A stretch of DNA of 64,000 nt from Capillimicrobium parvum (GTDB taxonomy: Bacteria > Actinomycetota > Thermoleophilia > Solirubrobacterales > Solirubrobacteraceae). Positions 34,667 to 43,981 of the stretch are shown in pieces; within the stretch, counting starts at the first letter, position 1, and each line of letters opens with the position of its first letter. The position numbers were made by a program, and so were the translations under genes. The stretch lies in contig NZ_CP087164.1 of NCBI RefSeq assembly GCF_021172045.1, positions 2,418,001 through 2,482,000 of the forward strand, read 5' to 3'. The notes under the pieces were generated by a model, which had not been told where the DNA came from, did not search any database, and saw only the letters and a list, made by a program, of their open reading frames with translations.

Positions 34667-35860
34667 TCAGCCGTCCACGCGGACGACGACGGCGGCGCCG
34701 GTGTCCCCGGCGGCGCACCCGGTGAAGAGGCCGGTGCCCCCGCCGCGCAGCGCGAGCGCCTCGATGAGCTCGACGATCGCGCGGGCGCCGGTCGGCGCCT
34801 GCGGATGCCCGTAGACCAGGCTCGACCCGAACGGGTTGATGCGCTCCTGGGCGATGCCGAGCTCGCGTTCGAGCCACAGGTCGTTGACGGCGAACGGGTT
34901 GTGCGTGGTGACGAGATCGAGGTCGCCGGGGCCGAGGCCCGCGGCGTCGAGCGCCGCCCGCGCCGCGGGCGCGGGCGCCTTGGGCATGCGCGCCGGCTCG
35001 GTGCGCGCGGTCCCGGACGACACGAGTCGCGCCACGGCGCCGTCGCGCCCGAGTTCCTTCGCCCGCTCGGCGGTGGTGACCAGCAGCCCGGCGGTGCCGT
35101 CGGCCGGATGGGTCTGCGTGCCGCCGGTGACCACGCCGCCGGGCCGCGACGGCCGCAGCGCGCGCAGGTCGTCGTGGGTGGTGGCGCGAACGCCGACGTC
35201 GGCGTCGACGCTGACGGCGGGCCGCCCGCGGGCGTCCTCGAGCTCGACGGCCACCATGTAGCGGCGCTGGAACGCGCGGTCGTCCGCGAGCGCGCGGCCG
35301 TACTGCTCGTAGCGCAGCGCGGCGACCTCGTCGAGCGCCTCGCGCGGGAAGCCGCCCTCCGCCGCGACCGCCTCCGCGGTCGCGATCATCGCCTCGCCCG
35401 TCAGCGGATCCGCGGCGAAGCTGTCGAGCGGCAGGTCCTCGCGGTCCACCCGTCCACCGGCCCCGCCGACCCCGGGGTACACGACGTGCGGGCCGTTGCT
35501 CGTGCGGTCGGTGAGCACGGTCAGCGCGAGGCCTCCGTCCGACTCGACGGTCGCGGCGGCGGCGCACAGGGCCGCGACGGACGTCGCGCACGCCTGGGCG
35601 ATCGTCGGCCCGCCGAGATGCGGCGCGCCGATCCGGCTGGCCACGGTCGGCGCGGCGTAGAAGCTGCCCATCTGCGGGATCGTCATGCCCAGCACGAAGC
35701 AGCTCAGGTCGCCCGGCTCGATCGCCCGCTCGCGCATCGCCCGCGCGGTCACCGCCACGGCGACGTCGAGGCTCGAGAACGGCGCCAGCGGGCCCTGCCA
35801 GCGCGCGAACGGCGACGACCATGCGGCGCCGACCGGGATGTGGCAGCGCTCGAACCTCAT
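34667..35860 (-). CDS. Thiolase-family protein
   Basis: A 397-residue thiolase superfamily member. The acyl-accepting Cys91 is in AQACATS, His352 in YGHPQAPTGAR and the second Cys382 in FTGCAAGDTG, so the catalytic set is complete. Thiolases cleave 3-ketoacyl-CoA or join acyl-CoAs. Its ATG overlaps the stop of the CoA-ligase-like gene, so the two are translated together. No dehydrogenase or hydratase of beta-oxidation is nearby, so this pair forms an isolated acyl-CoA branch, possibly for the acyl part of an amide. Substrate unknown. Confidence 0.85.
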   Translation of the reverse strand: MRFERCHIPVGAAWSSPFARWQGPLAPFSSLDVAVAVTARAMRERAIEPGDLSCFVLGMTIPQMGSFYAAPTVASRIGAPHLGGPTIAQACATSVAALCAAAATVESDGGLALTVLTDRTSNGPHVVYPGVGGAGGRVDREDLPLDSFAADPLTGEAMIATAEAVAAEGGFPREALDEVAALRYEQYGRALADDRAFQRRYMVAVELEDARGRPAVSVDADVGVRATTHDDLRALRPSRPGGVVTGGTQTHPADGTAGLLVTTAERAKELGRDGAVARLVSSGTARTEPARMPKAPAPAARAALDAAGLGPGDLDLVTTHNPFAVNDLWLERELGIAQERINPFGSSLVYGHPQAPTGARAIVELIEALALRGGGTGLFTGCAAGDTGAAVVVRVDG

Positions 35861-37194
35861 TGCCCGGCCTCGGCCGGCTCGAGGACGCGGACCAGCCGCG
35901 TCTTGGCCTGGCTGCGCGGCAGCGTTCCCGGTGGCAGCAGCTCGACCTTCGCGCGGACGACGAGCTTGTCGCGGATGCGTCCCTCGAGCGTCGCGCACAG
36001 CGTCTCGAGGTCGCCGGGCTCGGCGGCGTGCTCCACGCGGACGCAGACCGGCGGATCGACCTTCGGCAGCGGACCCGGCACGACGATCTCGATCGCCCCC
36101 GTCGTCCGCGGAACCGACGACACGACGTCGCTGATCGCCGACGGCCAGACGTTGACCCCGTTGACGATCAGGAGGTCGTCGGTGCGGCCGACGCAGGTGA
36201 TCCGCGGCGCCGTGCGGCCGCACGGGCACGGGGTCGTACGCACGACGACGCGGTCGCGGGTCCGGAAGCGCACGAGCGAGACGCACTCGCGGTCGAGGTG
36301 CGTGGCCACCAGCTCGCCCTCGGCGCCGTCCTCCCACTCGAGCACGTCTCCGGACTCGGGGTCCACGATCTCGGCGATCAGCCGCTCGGGGGCCAGCAGG
36401 TGGTTGCCGTCCAGTGCGTCGCACGTCGCCGCGTACATCGGGAACACGTCCGCGTTGCCGACGCTCTCGCGCACCTCGGCCCCGAAGTCGTCGGCGATGC
36501 GGTCGCGCACCGCCGGGATCGCGCCGCCCGGCTCGGCGCCGACGAGCACCCGGCGCACGCCGAGCGTGCGCGGGTCGCGCCCGAGCTCGTCGCGCATGTG
36601 CTCGGCGAGGTAGCGGGCGTAGGACGGCGTGCACGACAGGATCGTGCCGCCGAGGTCGGCGGCGGAGGACAGGAGCCGGTCGGTCGCTCCGGTGCCGAGC
36701 GGGATGAACGTCGCCCCGATGCGCTGCACCGCCTCGGCGAGCGGCAGGCCGCCGACGAAGAACCCCAGGCCGAACGCATGCAGGACGACGTCGTCCGGGC
36801 GCATCCCCTCGCACCAGTACACGCGCGCGGCGATGTCGGCCCAGGCGTCGGCGTCGGCGGCGGTGACCCCGACGTAGCTGGGCCGCCCGGTGGTCCCGCT
36901 GGAGGCGTGGACGCGGACGACGTCGCGCATCGGCACGCCGGCGTACTCGCCGAGCGGCGGAGCCGCGAGCTGGCTCTCGCGCAGCTCCGCCTTGTCGGTG
37001 AACGGCAGGTTGCGCAGGTCGCGCGGGCGCCGGATCGACCGGGCGTCGCAGCCCGCCTCGGCCAGCTTGCGGGCGTAGAACGGCGACCGCGCGACGAGCG
37101 CGGGGAGGTGGCGTTGCAGCAGGCGGGACTGGAGGTCGTCCACCTCGCCGGCGGACATCGTCTCGAGGTGCTCGCTGTAGTACGCCGCGGTCAT
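35857..37194 (-). CDS. Phenylacetate-CoA ligase-like adenylate-forming enzyme
   Basis: A 445-residue PaaK-type acyl-CoA ligase. The ATP loop HASSGTTGRPSYVG lies near residue 95, GAEPGG near 220, and FRTRDRVVV...CPCGRTAPRI near 310, with the C-terminal subdomain VGRTDDLLIVNGVNVWP. It should activate a carboxylic acid to its CoA thioester with ATP. It is read leftward, divergent from the aldehyde dehydrogenase promoter, and is coupled to the thiolase. In many TMADH-rich actinobacterial regions the acid is not known; an aryl or alkyl acid from an amide is possible. Confidence 0.87.
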   Translation of the reverse strand: MTAAYYSEHLETMSAGEVDDLQSRLLQRHLPALVARSPFYARKLAEAGCDARSIRRPRDLRNLPFTDKAELRESQLAAPPLGEYAGVPMRDVVRVHASSGTTGRPSYVGVTAADADAWADIAARVYWCEGMRPDDVVLHAFGLGFFVGGLPLAEAVQRIGATFIPLGTGATDRLLSSAADLGGTILSCTPSYARYLAEHMRDELGRDPRTLGVRRVLVGAEPGGAIPAVRDRIADDFGAEVRESVGNADVFPMYAATCDALDGNHLLAPERLIAEIVDPESGDVLEWEDGAEGELVATHLDRECVSLVRFRTRDRVVVRTTPCPCGRTAPRITCVGRTDDLLIVNGVNVWPSAISDVVSSVPRTTGAIEIVVPGPLPKVDPPVCVRVEHAAEPGDLETLCATLEGRIRDKLVVRAKVELLPPGTLPRSQAKTRLVRVLEPAEAGQ

Positions 37195-37236
37195 CGGCGG
37201 GGTCCGGACGGGCTCACGCCCACGACGCTAACGGCA

Positions 37237-37265
37237 TTGACTGTCATCTTCAAGTCAGTTACTGT
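37237..37265 (+). promoter_or_regulatory. Promoter with TTGACTGTCAT element (copy 2)
   Basis: TTGACT (37237-37242), 17 bases, TACTGT (37260-37265), then CA. It shares GGCATTGACTGTCAT and the TGTCA after the -10 with the promoter at 32602, while the spacer differs, as expected for conserved regulator contacts. The aldehyde dehydrogenase GTG is 37 bases downstream. Confidence 0.75.
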
Positions 37266-37302
37266 CAAATGGTCGCTGGCCCACGCCTTGGGAGAGAGCC
37301 CC

Positions 37303-38805
37303 GTGCCCGTCCTGTCGTCCGTCAAGCCCCCGCCCGTCGTCGACCGTCTGCTGGCCGAGCCCGCGCGCAAGATGCTCATCGGCGGCGAATGGGTCGAGGC
37401 GAGGTCCGGCAAGACGTTCGAGGTCGTCGACCCGACGACGGCGCGGGTCATCGCGACGGTCCCGGAAGCGGATCGGGCGGACGTCGATGCGGCCGTGGGC
37501 GCCGCCCGTGCCGCGCTCGACGGTCCCTGGTCGCGCCTGCTGCCGCACGAGCGCCAGGCCCTGATCCTGCGCCTCGCGGACCTCGTCGAGGAGCACGGCG
37601 AGGAGATCGCCGCGCTCGAGACGCTCAACCAGGGCAAGCTGCTCGCGGTCGCCGAGACCGTCGAGGTCGAGATGGCCGCGGACTACCTGCGCTACATGGC
37701 CGGGTGGGCGACGAAGCTCGAGGGCTCGACCCTGCAGCTGTCCCCTCGCATGACCGAGGGGGTCGGCTACCACGCGTTCACGCGCCCCGAGCCCGTCGGG
37801 GTGGTGGCGTGCATCGTCCCGTGGAACTTCCCGCACCTCATGGCGGTGTGGAAGGTCGCGCCCGCTCTGGCCACCGGCTGCACGGCCGTGCTCAAGCCCG
37901 CGGAGCAGACCCCGCTGACCGCGCTGAAGTTCGCCGCGCTCGTCGAGGAGGCCGGCTTCCCGCCGGGCGTCGTCAACGTGGTCACGGGCCACGGCGAGCC
38001 GACCGGGGCGGCGCTCGTCAAGCACAAGGGCATCGACAAGATCGCCTTCACCGGCTCGACCGCCGTCGGCAAGCGCATCGGCGTCGAGGCGATGAAGAAC
38101 ATGACGCGGGTGTCGCTCGAGCTCGGCGGCAAGTCCCCGGTGCTCGTGCTCGACGACATCGACCCCGAGTTCATCGGCCCGGCGATGCTCGGCGGGCTGT
38201 TCTTCAACTCCGGCCAGCAGTGCGTCGCCGGGTCGCGCCTGTACGCGCCCGCGCGGCGTTTCGACGAGATCGTCGAGAAGGTCGCCTACTACGCGGACTT
38301 CCTGAAGGTCGGCTCGCCGTTCGACCCCAACGTCCAGCTGGGGCCGGTCGTCTCGCAGGTGCAGCGCGACCGCATCCTCGAGTACATCGAGTCAGGGCGG
38401 GCCGACGGCGCCGAGGTCGTCCTCGGCGGGGGAGTGATCGAGGGCGACGGCTACTTCGTCGAGCCGACGATCCTCGCCAACACGAGCCACGACATGCGGG
38501 TCGTGCGCGAGGAGATCTTCGGGCCGGTGCTCGTCGCGATGCCCTACCGCGACCTCGACGACCTCGTCGAGAAGGCCAACGACACGGAGTACGGGTTGGC
38601 CGCCAGCATCTGGAGCCAGAACCTGAGCCGCGTCCTCGAGCTCATCCCCCGGATCCGGGCCGGCACGGTCTGGGTCAACACCCATGGCGTGCTCGACGCC
38701 AACATGCCGTTCGGGGGCTTCAAGCAGTCAGGCATCGGCCGTGAGCACGGCCGCGCCGCCATCGACCACTACACGGAGACGAAGTCCGTGTGCATCGCCT
38801 ACTGA
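37303..38805 (+). CDS. Aldehyde dehydrogenase
   Basis: A 500-residue NAD(P)-dependent aldehyde dehydrogenase of the usual length. Catalytic Cys307 is in NSGQQCVAGSR and the general base Glu273 in ELGGKSP. The cofactor region has VPWNFPHLMAVWK and FTGSTAVGK. It should oxidise the aldehyde released by the amine oxidases. Only 8 bases separate it from the copper amine oxidase gene, which points to a direct amine to aldehyde to acid sequence. GTG 37303 follows GGGAGAGAG. Confidence 0.93.
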   Translation: MPVLSSVKPPPVVDRLLAEPARKMLIGGEWVEARSGKTFEVVDPTTARVIATVPEADRADVDAAVGAARAALDGPWSRLLPHERQALILRLADLVEEHGEEIAALETLNQGKLLAVAETVEVEMAADYLRYMAGWATKLEGSTLQLSPRMTEGVGYHAFTRPEPVGVVACIVPWNFPHLMAVWKVAPALATGCTAVLKPAEQTPLTALKFAALVEEAGFPPGVVNVVTGHGEPTGAALVKHKGIDKIAFTGSTAVGKRIGVEAMKNMTRVSLELGGKSPVLVLDDIDPEFIGPAMLGGLFFNSGQQCVAGSRLYAPARRFDEIVEKVAYYADFLKVGSPFDPNVQLGPVVSQVQRDRILEYIESGRADGAEVVLGGGVIEGDGYFVEPTILANTSHDMRVVREEIFGPVLVAMPYRDLDDLVEKANDTEYGLAASIWSQNLSRVLELIPRIRAGTVWVNTHGVLDANMPFGGFKQSGIGREHGRAAIDHYTETKSVCIAY

Positions 38806-38813
38806 GGCCACCG

Positions 38814-40943
38814 ATGTCCGACACCACGATCAGCTCCGACCAGCACACCAACGGCGGATCGCCGGTCGCCGGCCACCAGCCGACCACCGCGCCGTCCGCA
38901 CCCGGAGCGGCGGCGCCGCGCGCGACCACCCGTCAGACGCTCAAGAAGGCCAAGCGCGAGCGCCTACTGGCCGCCCACGAACGGCGCCGGGAGCACCTGG
39001 AGCGCCACGCCCATCCGCTCGATCCGCTGTCGCCGTCCGAGACGCAGCTCGCGGTGCGCCTGGTCCGCGAGCACAAGCGCTTCGCCTACGGCATGCGCTT
39101 CTCGATGCTGATGCTCGTCGAGCCCACGCGCGACCAGCTGCACGGGCCGCGGCGCGCGCGCGATCTCGACCGGCGCGCCGAGGTCGTGCTCATCGACGTC
39201 CCGGGACGGACGTCCTGGCGCGTCATGCTGAACCTCACGAAGGCCAAGGTCACGTCCTGGCGCGAGATCGAGGGTCACCAGCCGCCGATCGTCACCGACG
39301 AGTTCGTCGAGGTCGAGGTCGAGGCGAAGTTCGACGGCCGCGTCCAGGAGGCGCTGCGCCGCCGCGGCCTGGACCTCCAGCAGCGCAACCTCGTCAACGT
39401 CGACCCGTGGTCGTCCGGCAACTTCGGCGAGCCCGAGGAGAACGACCGGCGCATCGCGCGCGGCCTGTTCAACATGCGCAACCACGCCGACGACAACGCG
39501 TACGCGCACCCGATCGACGGCCTCTCCGTCGTCTACGACCTCTACGGCGAGGAGATCATCAAGGTCGAGGACGAGGAGGTGCGGCCGGTCCCGTCGGAGA
39601 GCTCGAACTACGCCGCGCACTTCCAGGATCGGTGGCGGACGGATCTCAAGCCGCTGGACATCGTCCAGCCCGAGGGCCCGAGCTTCAGCGTCGAGGGCTG
39701 GCAGGTGCGGTGGCAGAAGTGGAGCTTCCGGGTCGGCTTCAACCAGCGCGAGGGCCTCACCCTGCACGAGGTCTCCTACGACGACGACGGAACGGTCCGG
39801 CCGGTGCTGTTCCGCGCGTCGGTCGCCGAGATGACCGTGCCCTACGGCGACGTGGCGTACATCCAGCGCCGCAAGAACGCGTTCGACGCGGGCGAGTACG
39901 GCCTTGGCCTGCAGGCCAACAGCCTCGAGCTGGGCTGCGACTGCCTCGGCGAGATCCACTACTTCGACACGACGTGCATCGACACGTCGGGCGAGCTCGA
40001 GCCGAAGAACAACGCGATCTGCCTGCACGAGGAGGACGCGGGCATCCTCTGGAAGCACTGGGACCTGCGCACCGACAAGACCGAGGTGCGGCGCTCGCGC
40101 CGGCTCGTCATCTCGTTCATCTCGACGATCGGCAACTACGAGTACGGCTTCTATTGGTACCTGTACCAGGACGGCACGATCGAGCTCGAGGTCAAGGCGA
40201 CCGGGATCGTGCAGACCGGCGCGCTGCACGACGGCGAGACGACGAAGTACGGCACCGAGCTGGGGCCGAACCTGTACGCCCCGCACCACCAGCACTTCTT
40301 CTGCATCCGCCTCGACCCGAGCGTGGACGGCGACCGCAACCAGGTCACCGAGGTGGAGACGGTGGCGGTCGAGGATCCCGAGGAGAACCCGTACGGCAAC
40401 GCGTTCCACCCGGTCAAGCGCACGTTCGCGACCGAGACCGAGGCGCGCCGGCGCGTCAACCAGGACACCGCCCGGGGCTGGCTCATCGAGAGCACCCGGA
40501 CGAAGAACGGGCTCGGCGGGCGCCCCGCGTACAAGCTGGTCGCGGGGGAGAACTGCCTGCCGTTCGCCCGCGAGGGCTCCTCGCTCCACGGGCGCGCCGG
40601 CTACATGTGGAACCACCTGTGGGTGACGCCGTTCGACGAGGACGAGCGCTATCCCGGCGGCGAGTTCCCCAACCAGCATCCGGGTGGCGACGGGCTGCCG
40701 GCCTGGACGGAGGCCGACCGCGGCATCGTCGACCGCGACATCGTCGTCTGGTACGTCCTGGGCCACCACCACCTCGTCCGGCCCGAGGACTGGCCGGTGA
40801 TGCCGGTCGCCCGGATGGGCTTCAGCCTGAAGCCGACCGGGTTCTTCGACCGCAACCCCGCGCTCGACGTCCCGCCGAGCGAGTGCCACGGCGACGCCGC
40901 GTGCGGCGTCGACGCGACGAGCGACGGAGGGTGCTGCGCGTGA
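38814..40943 (+). CDS. Copper/topaquinone primary-amine oxidase
   Basis: A 709-residue copper amine oxidase. Tyr442 in NYEY is the topaquinone precursor, Asp358 (FDAGEY) the catalytic base, and His492, His494 and His653 the copper ligands. About 65 residues at the N-terminus are Ala/Thr-rich and charged, and the C-terminal tail has four Cys (691, 697, 707, 708) not needed by the family. It is related to, but clearly diverged from, the enzyme at 5.4 kb. Cotranscribed with aldehyde dehydrogenase and alpha/beta hydrolase genes, it makes aldehyde, NH3 and H2O2 from a primary amine. Confidence 0.93.
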   Translation: MSDTTISSDQHTNGGSPVAGHQPTTAPSAPGAAAPRATTRQTLKKAKRERLLAAHERRREHLERHAHPLDPLSPSETQLAVRLVREHKRFAYGMRFSMLMLVEPTRDQLHGPRRARDLDRRAEVVLIDVPGRTSWRVMLNLTKAKVTSWREIEGHQPPIVTDEFVEVEVEAKFDGRVQEALRRRGLDLQQRNLVNVDPWSSGNFGEPEENDRRIARGLFNMRNHADDNAYAHPIDGLSVVYDLYGEEIIKVEDEEVRPVPSESSNYAAHFQDRWRTDLKPLDIVQPEGPSFSVEGWQVRWQKWSFRVGFNQREGLTLHEVSYDDDGTVRPVLFRASVAEMTVPYGDVAYIQRRKNAFDAGEYGLGLQANSLELGCDCLGEIHYFDTTCIDTSGELEPKNNAICLHEEDAGILWKHWDLRTDKTEVRRSRRLVISFISTIGNYEYGFYWYLYQDGTIELEVKATGIVQTGALHDGETTKYGTELGPNLYAPHHQHFFCIRLDPSVDGDRNQVTEVETVAVEDPEENPYGNAFHPVKRTFATETEARRRVNQDTARGWLIESTRTKNGLGGRPAYKLVAGENCLPFAREGSSLHGRAGYMWNHLWVTPFDEDERYPGGEFPNQHPGGDGLPAWTEADRGIVDRDIVVWYVLGHHHLVRPEDWPVMPVARMGFSLKPTGFFDRNPALDVPPSECHGDAACGVDATSDGGCCA

Positions 40944-41860
40944 TCGCGGCGCACCCGAGCCGCGAGCTGCGCGAGCTCGCGGCCGAGCTCGCCGCGCTTC
41001 CGGTGCCGGAGACCATCGAGGAGGAGCACGCCTCGTGGAACCGGATCTGCGCGGCGCTCGACGCGGCGCCCGACGCGACGTGGGAGGAGGTCGACGCGGA
41101 CGGCGTGCCGTGCGTGTGGACGTCGGCCGGCCCCAGCGACGCGTGCACGATCCTCTACTGCCACGGCGGCGCCTTCGCGATCGGCTCGCCGTGGCACAAC
41201 CGCGACATGATGTCGCGCATCGCCCGGGCCGCCGGCGGCCGCGTCCTCGGCGTCGACTACCGGCTGGCGCCGGAGCACCCGTTTCCCGCGGCGCTCGACG
41301 ACACGGTCGCCGCGTGCCGCTGGCTGCTCGAGTCGGGCGTCGATCCGGCGACCGTCGTGCTCGCCGGCGACTCCTGTGGCGCGAACCTCGTCCTCGGCGC
41401 TGCGCTGCGCGCGCGCGACACGGGCCTGCCCCTGCCCGCGGCGATCGCGGCCATCTCGCCGTGGGTCGACCTCACGCAGGCCGGGTGGTCGTACGAGACG
41501 AACGCGGCCCGCGATCCGTTCGTGACGAAGGACTCGATGGACTACCTCGCGGCGTCCTACCTGGCCGGCGCGAGCGCTGAGGACCCGGCGGCGTCCCAGC
41601 TGTTCGCCGACCTGGCCGGCCTGCCGCCCGTCCTCGTCCAGGTCGGAGCGGGCGAGGCCTTGCTCGCGGAGTCCGTCTCGCTCGTCGAGCGCCTCGGGCG
41701 CGCCGGCGGCTTCGCGACCCTCGAGATCTGGCCGCACGGCGTGCACGTCTGGCCCATGTGGGCCGCGCGCGTGCCCGAGGCCCAGGCGGCGATCGAGCGC
41801 CTGGCCGCCTTCGCCGTGTCCGCCGTCGCCGGTGCGGCGACGGCGTCCCGAGTCCCCTGA
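40940..41860 (+). CDS. Alpha/beta hydrolase, hormone-sensitive-lipase type
   Basis: A 306-residue alpha/beta hydrolase. The oxyanion motif is YCHGGAFAIGS (near residue 73), the nucleophile motif GDSCGA (near 144), and the catalytic His is in WPHGVHVWP. The GTG overlaps the amine oxidase stop (GTGA). It belongs to the same type as the hydrolase at 31.5 kb, so each half of the region has one. It may open an ester, lactone or amide before or after amine oxidation. Substrate unknown. Confidence 0.88.
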   Translation: MIAAHPSRELRELAAELAALPVPETIEEEHASWNRICAALDAAPDATWEEVDADGVPCVWTSAGPSDACTILYCHGGAFAIGSPWHNRDMMSRIARAAGGRVLGVDYRLAPEHPFPAALDDTVAACRWLLESGVDPATVVLAGDSCGANLVLGAALRARDTGLPLPAAIAAISPWVDLTQAGWSYETNAARDPFVTKDSMDYLAASYLAGASAEDPAASQLFADLAGLPPVLVQVGAGEALLAESVSLVERLGRAGGFATLEIWPHGVHVWPMWAARVPEAQAAIERLAAFAVSAVAGAATASRVP

Positions 41861-41875
41861 GCGAGAGGTCCTGTC

Positions 41876-43981
41876 TTGGCCCGAGATCCGAAGTACGACG
41901 TGCTGTTCGAGCCCATCCGGATCGGGCCGAAGACGCTGCGCAACCGCTTCTGGCAGGTCCCGCACTGCAACGGCGCGGGATCCGAGAAGCCGGGGATGCA
42001 GGCGACGTTCCGCGGGACCAAGGCGGAGGGCGGCTGGGGCGCGGTCTTCACGGAGATGTGCACGATCACCGCCGACGGCGACGTCATGCCGCTCGTCAGC
42101 GCCAAGCTGTGGGACGACGACGACGTGCGCGCCCTCGGCGCGATGTGCGACGCGGTGCACGCCCACGGGTCGCTGGCCGGCGTCGAGCTCCTGCACACCG
42201 GCGGAGCGGCGGCCAACCAGGAGTCGCGCACCCCGGCTCGCGGGGTCAGCCAGGTGCCCAACGACATCATCCCCATGACGAGCTGCCGGGCCATGTCGCG
42301 CGCCGAGATCCGCCAGATGCGCCGGGAGCACGTCGAGGGGTTCCTGCGCGCGCGCCGGGCCGGGTTCGACCTGCTGACGTTCTTCGCCGGGCTCGGCAAC
42401 ATGCCCGTGTACTTCCTCTATCCGTTCTACAACCAGCGCACCGACGAGTACGGCGGCTCGTTCGAGAACCGGATCCGCTTCACGCGCGAGGTGCTCGAGG
42501 AGGTCCGGGGGGTCATCGACGACTGCGCGATCGGCATCCGGTTCTCGATCGACACCCTCGACGAGCCGTTCGGGCTCGGCGCCTGCGGCGTGCGCCACGA
42601 CGGCGAGGGGCGCGACTTCATCGAGGCGCTCGACGACCTCGTCGACTACTGGGACCTGAACATCGGGACGCTGAACTGGGGCGAGGACGCCGGGCCGTCG
42701 CGCTTCTTCGAGTCGAACCACGAGGCGCCCTACACCCGGTCCGGCAAGGCGGTGTCGCAGAAGCCGTGCGTCAACGTCGGCCGGTTCACGGACCCGGACG
42801 TCATGGTCGCGGCGATCACCTCCGGGCAGTGCGACATCATCGGCGCGGCGCGACCCAGCATCGCCGATCCTTTCCTGCCCCGGAAGATCGAGGAGGGGCG
42901 CATCGACGACATCCGCGAGTGCATCGGCTGCAACATGTGCGTGTCGAAGTGGGAGCAGGGCGGCCCGCCGATCGTGTGCACGCAGAACCCGACGAGCGGC
43001 GAGGAGTTCCGGCGCGGCTGGCACCCGGAGCGGGTGCCCGAGGCGGCCAACGCCGACAACGACGTGCTCGTCGTCGGCGCGGGGCCGGCCGGGATGGAGT
43101 GCGCCATGACGCTCGCGCGGCGCGGGATGCGCCGCATCCATCTCGTGGACGCCGACCGGGAGATGGGCGGCCACCTGCAGTGGCTGACGCGGCTGCCGGG
43201 CCTGGGGCAGTGGCGCCGGGTCGTCACGTACCGGCAGACCCAGCTCGCCAAGCTCGCCAACGTGACGTTCGTCCCGGGCACGACCCTGTCGGCCGCCGAC
43301 GTGCTCGACTACGGTGCCGAGTACGTGGTGATCGCGACCGGCTCCCAGTGGCTCGGCGACGGCACGACCAATCTCGGACGGCTCGACCTCCAGGGCGCGC
43401 CGGACGGCAGCGTCCTGACGCCCGAGGACATCATGGCCCGCGGGGCCACCGCCGGTGAGCGCGTCCTCGTCTACGACACCGACGGGTACTTCATGGGCGC
43501 GTCGATCGCCGAGAAGGTGGCCATGGGCGGCAGCGCGGTGACCTACGTCGCGCCGTCGGACACGCTCGCGCCGTACATGCGCTACACGCTCGAGGAGCAG
43601 CGCCAGTACCAGCGCCTGGTCGAGCTCGGGGTGGAGATCGTGCCCCAGACCGTCATCCAGGGCTTCGACGGCCGGCGTGCGCCGGCGGTCCACATCTGGA
43701 GCGGTGCCGAGTCGGTCGTGGAGGCCGACACGCTGGTGCTCGCCTGCCTGCGCACCTCGGCGTGCGCGATCTACGACGAGCTCGCCGAACGGCCCGGTGA
43801 CCTCGACGGCGCCGGCATCCATGGCCTGTTCCTGATCGGGGACGCCCACACGCCGAGCACGATCGCGCAGGCGGTCTTCGGCGGGCACCGGCTGGCGCGC
43901 GAGATCGACTCCGAGGATCCGTCGGTCCCGCTGCCGTTCATCCGGGAGCGGCCGGCGGTCCAGGAGCTCGCCCGCGCGTGA
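41876..43981 (+). CDS. Trimethylamine/dimethylamine dehydrogenase homologue
   Basis: A 701-residue protein aligned end to end with trimethylamine dehydrogenase: FMN barrel (1-345), 4Fe-4S segment Cys349, 352, 355, 368, then FAD-like domains (GAGPAG at 401). Cys31 matches the 6-S-cysteinyl-FMN site. These enzymes N-dealkylate amines, giving an aldehyde and passing electrons to ETF. The active site differs from TMADH: Tyr60 is Met61, Tyr169 is Phe170 and His172 is Leu173, while two Trp (268, 359) and Asp271 remain. TMA itself may therefore not be the substrate. TTG start with GAGAGG before it. Confidence 0.9.
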   Translation: MARDPKYDVLFEPIRIGPKTLRNRFWQVPHCNGAGSEKPGMQATFRGTKAEGGWGAVFTEMCTITADGDVMPLVSAKLWDDDDVRALGAMCDAVHAHGSLAGVELLHTGGAAANQESRTPARGVSQVPNDIIPMTSCRAMSRAEIRQMRREHVEGFLRARRAGFDLLTFFAGLGNMPVYFLYPFYNQRTDEYGGSFENRIRFTREVLEEVRGVIDDCAIGIRFSIDTLDEPFGLGACGVRHDGEGRDFIEALDDLVDYWDLNIGTLNWGEDAGPSRFFESNHEAPYTRSGKAVSQKPCVNVGRFTDPDVMVAAITSGQCDIIGAARPSIADPFLPRKIEEGRIDDIRECIGCNMCVSKWEQGGPPIVCTQNPTSGEEFRRGWHPERVPEAANADNDVLVVGAGPAGMECAMTLARRGMRRIHLVDADREMGGHLQWLTRLPGLGQWRRVVTYRQTQLAKLANVTFVPGTTLSAADVLDYGAEYVVIATGSQWLGDGTTNLGRLDLQGAPDGSVLTPEDIMARGATAGERVLVYDTDGYFMGASIAEKVAMGGSAVTYVAPSDTLAPYMRYTLEEQRQYQRLVELGVEIVPQTVIQGFDGRRAPAVHIWSGAESVVEADTLVLACLRTSACAIYDELAERPGDLDGAGIHGLFLIGDAHTPSTIAQAVFGGHRLAREIDSEDPSVPLPFIRERPAVQELARA

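Noticed and set aside
40649-43888. A 1079-codon open frame on the minus strand
   Set aside because: It runs across three well-supported plus-strand genes and has only arginine/valine-rich low-complexity sequence, so it reflects codon bias.
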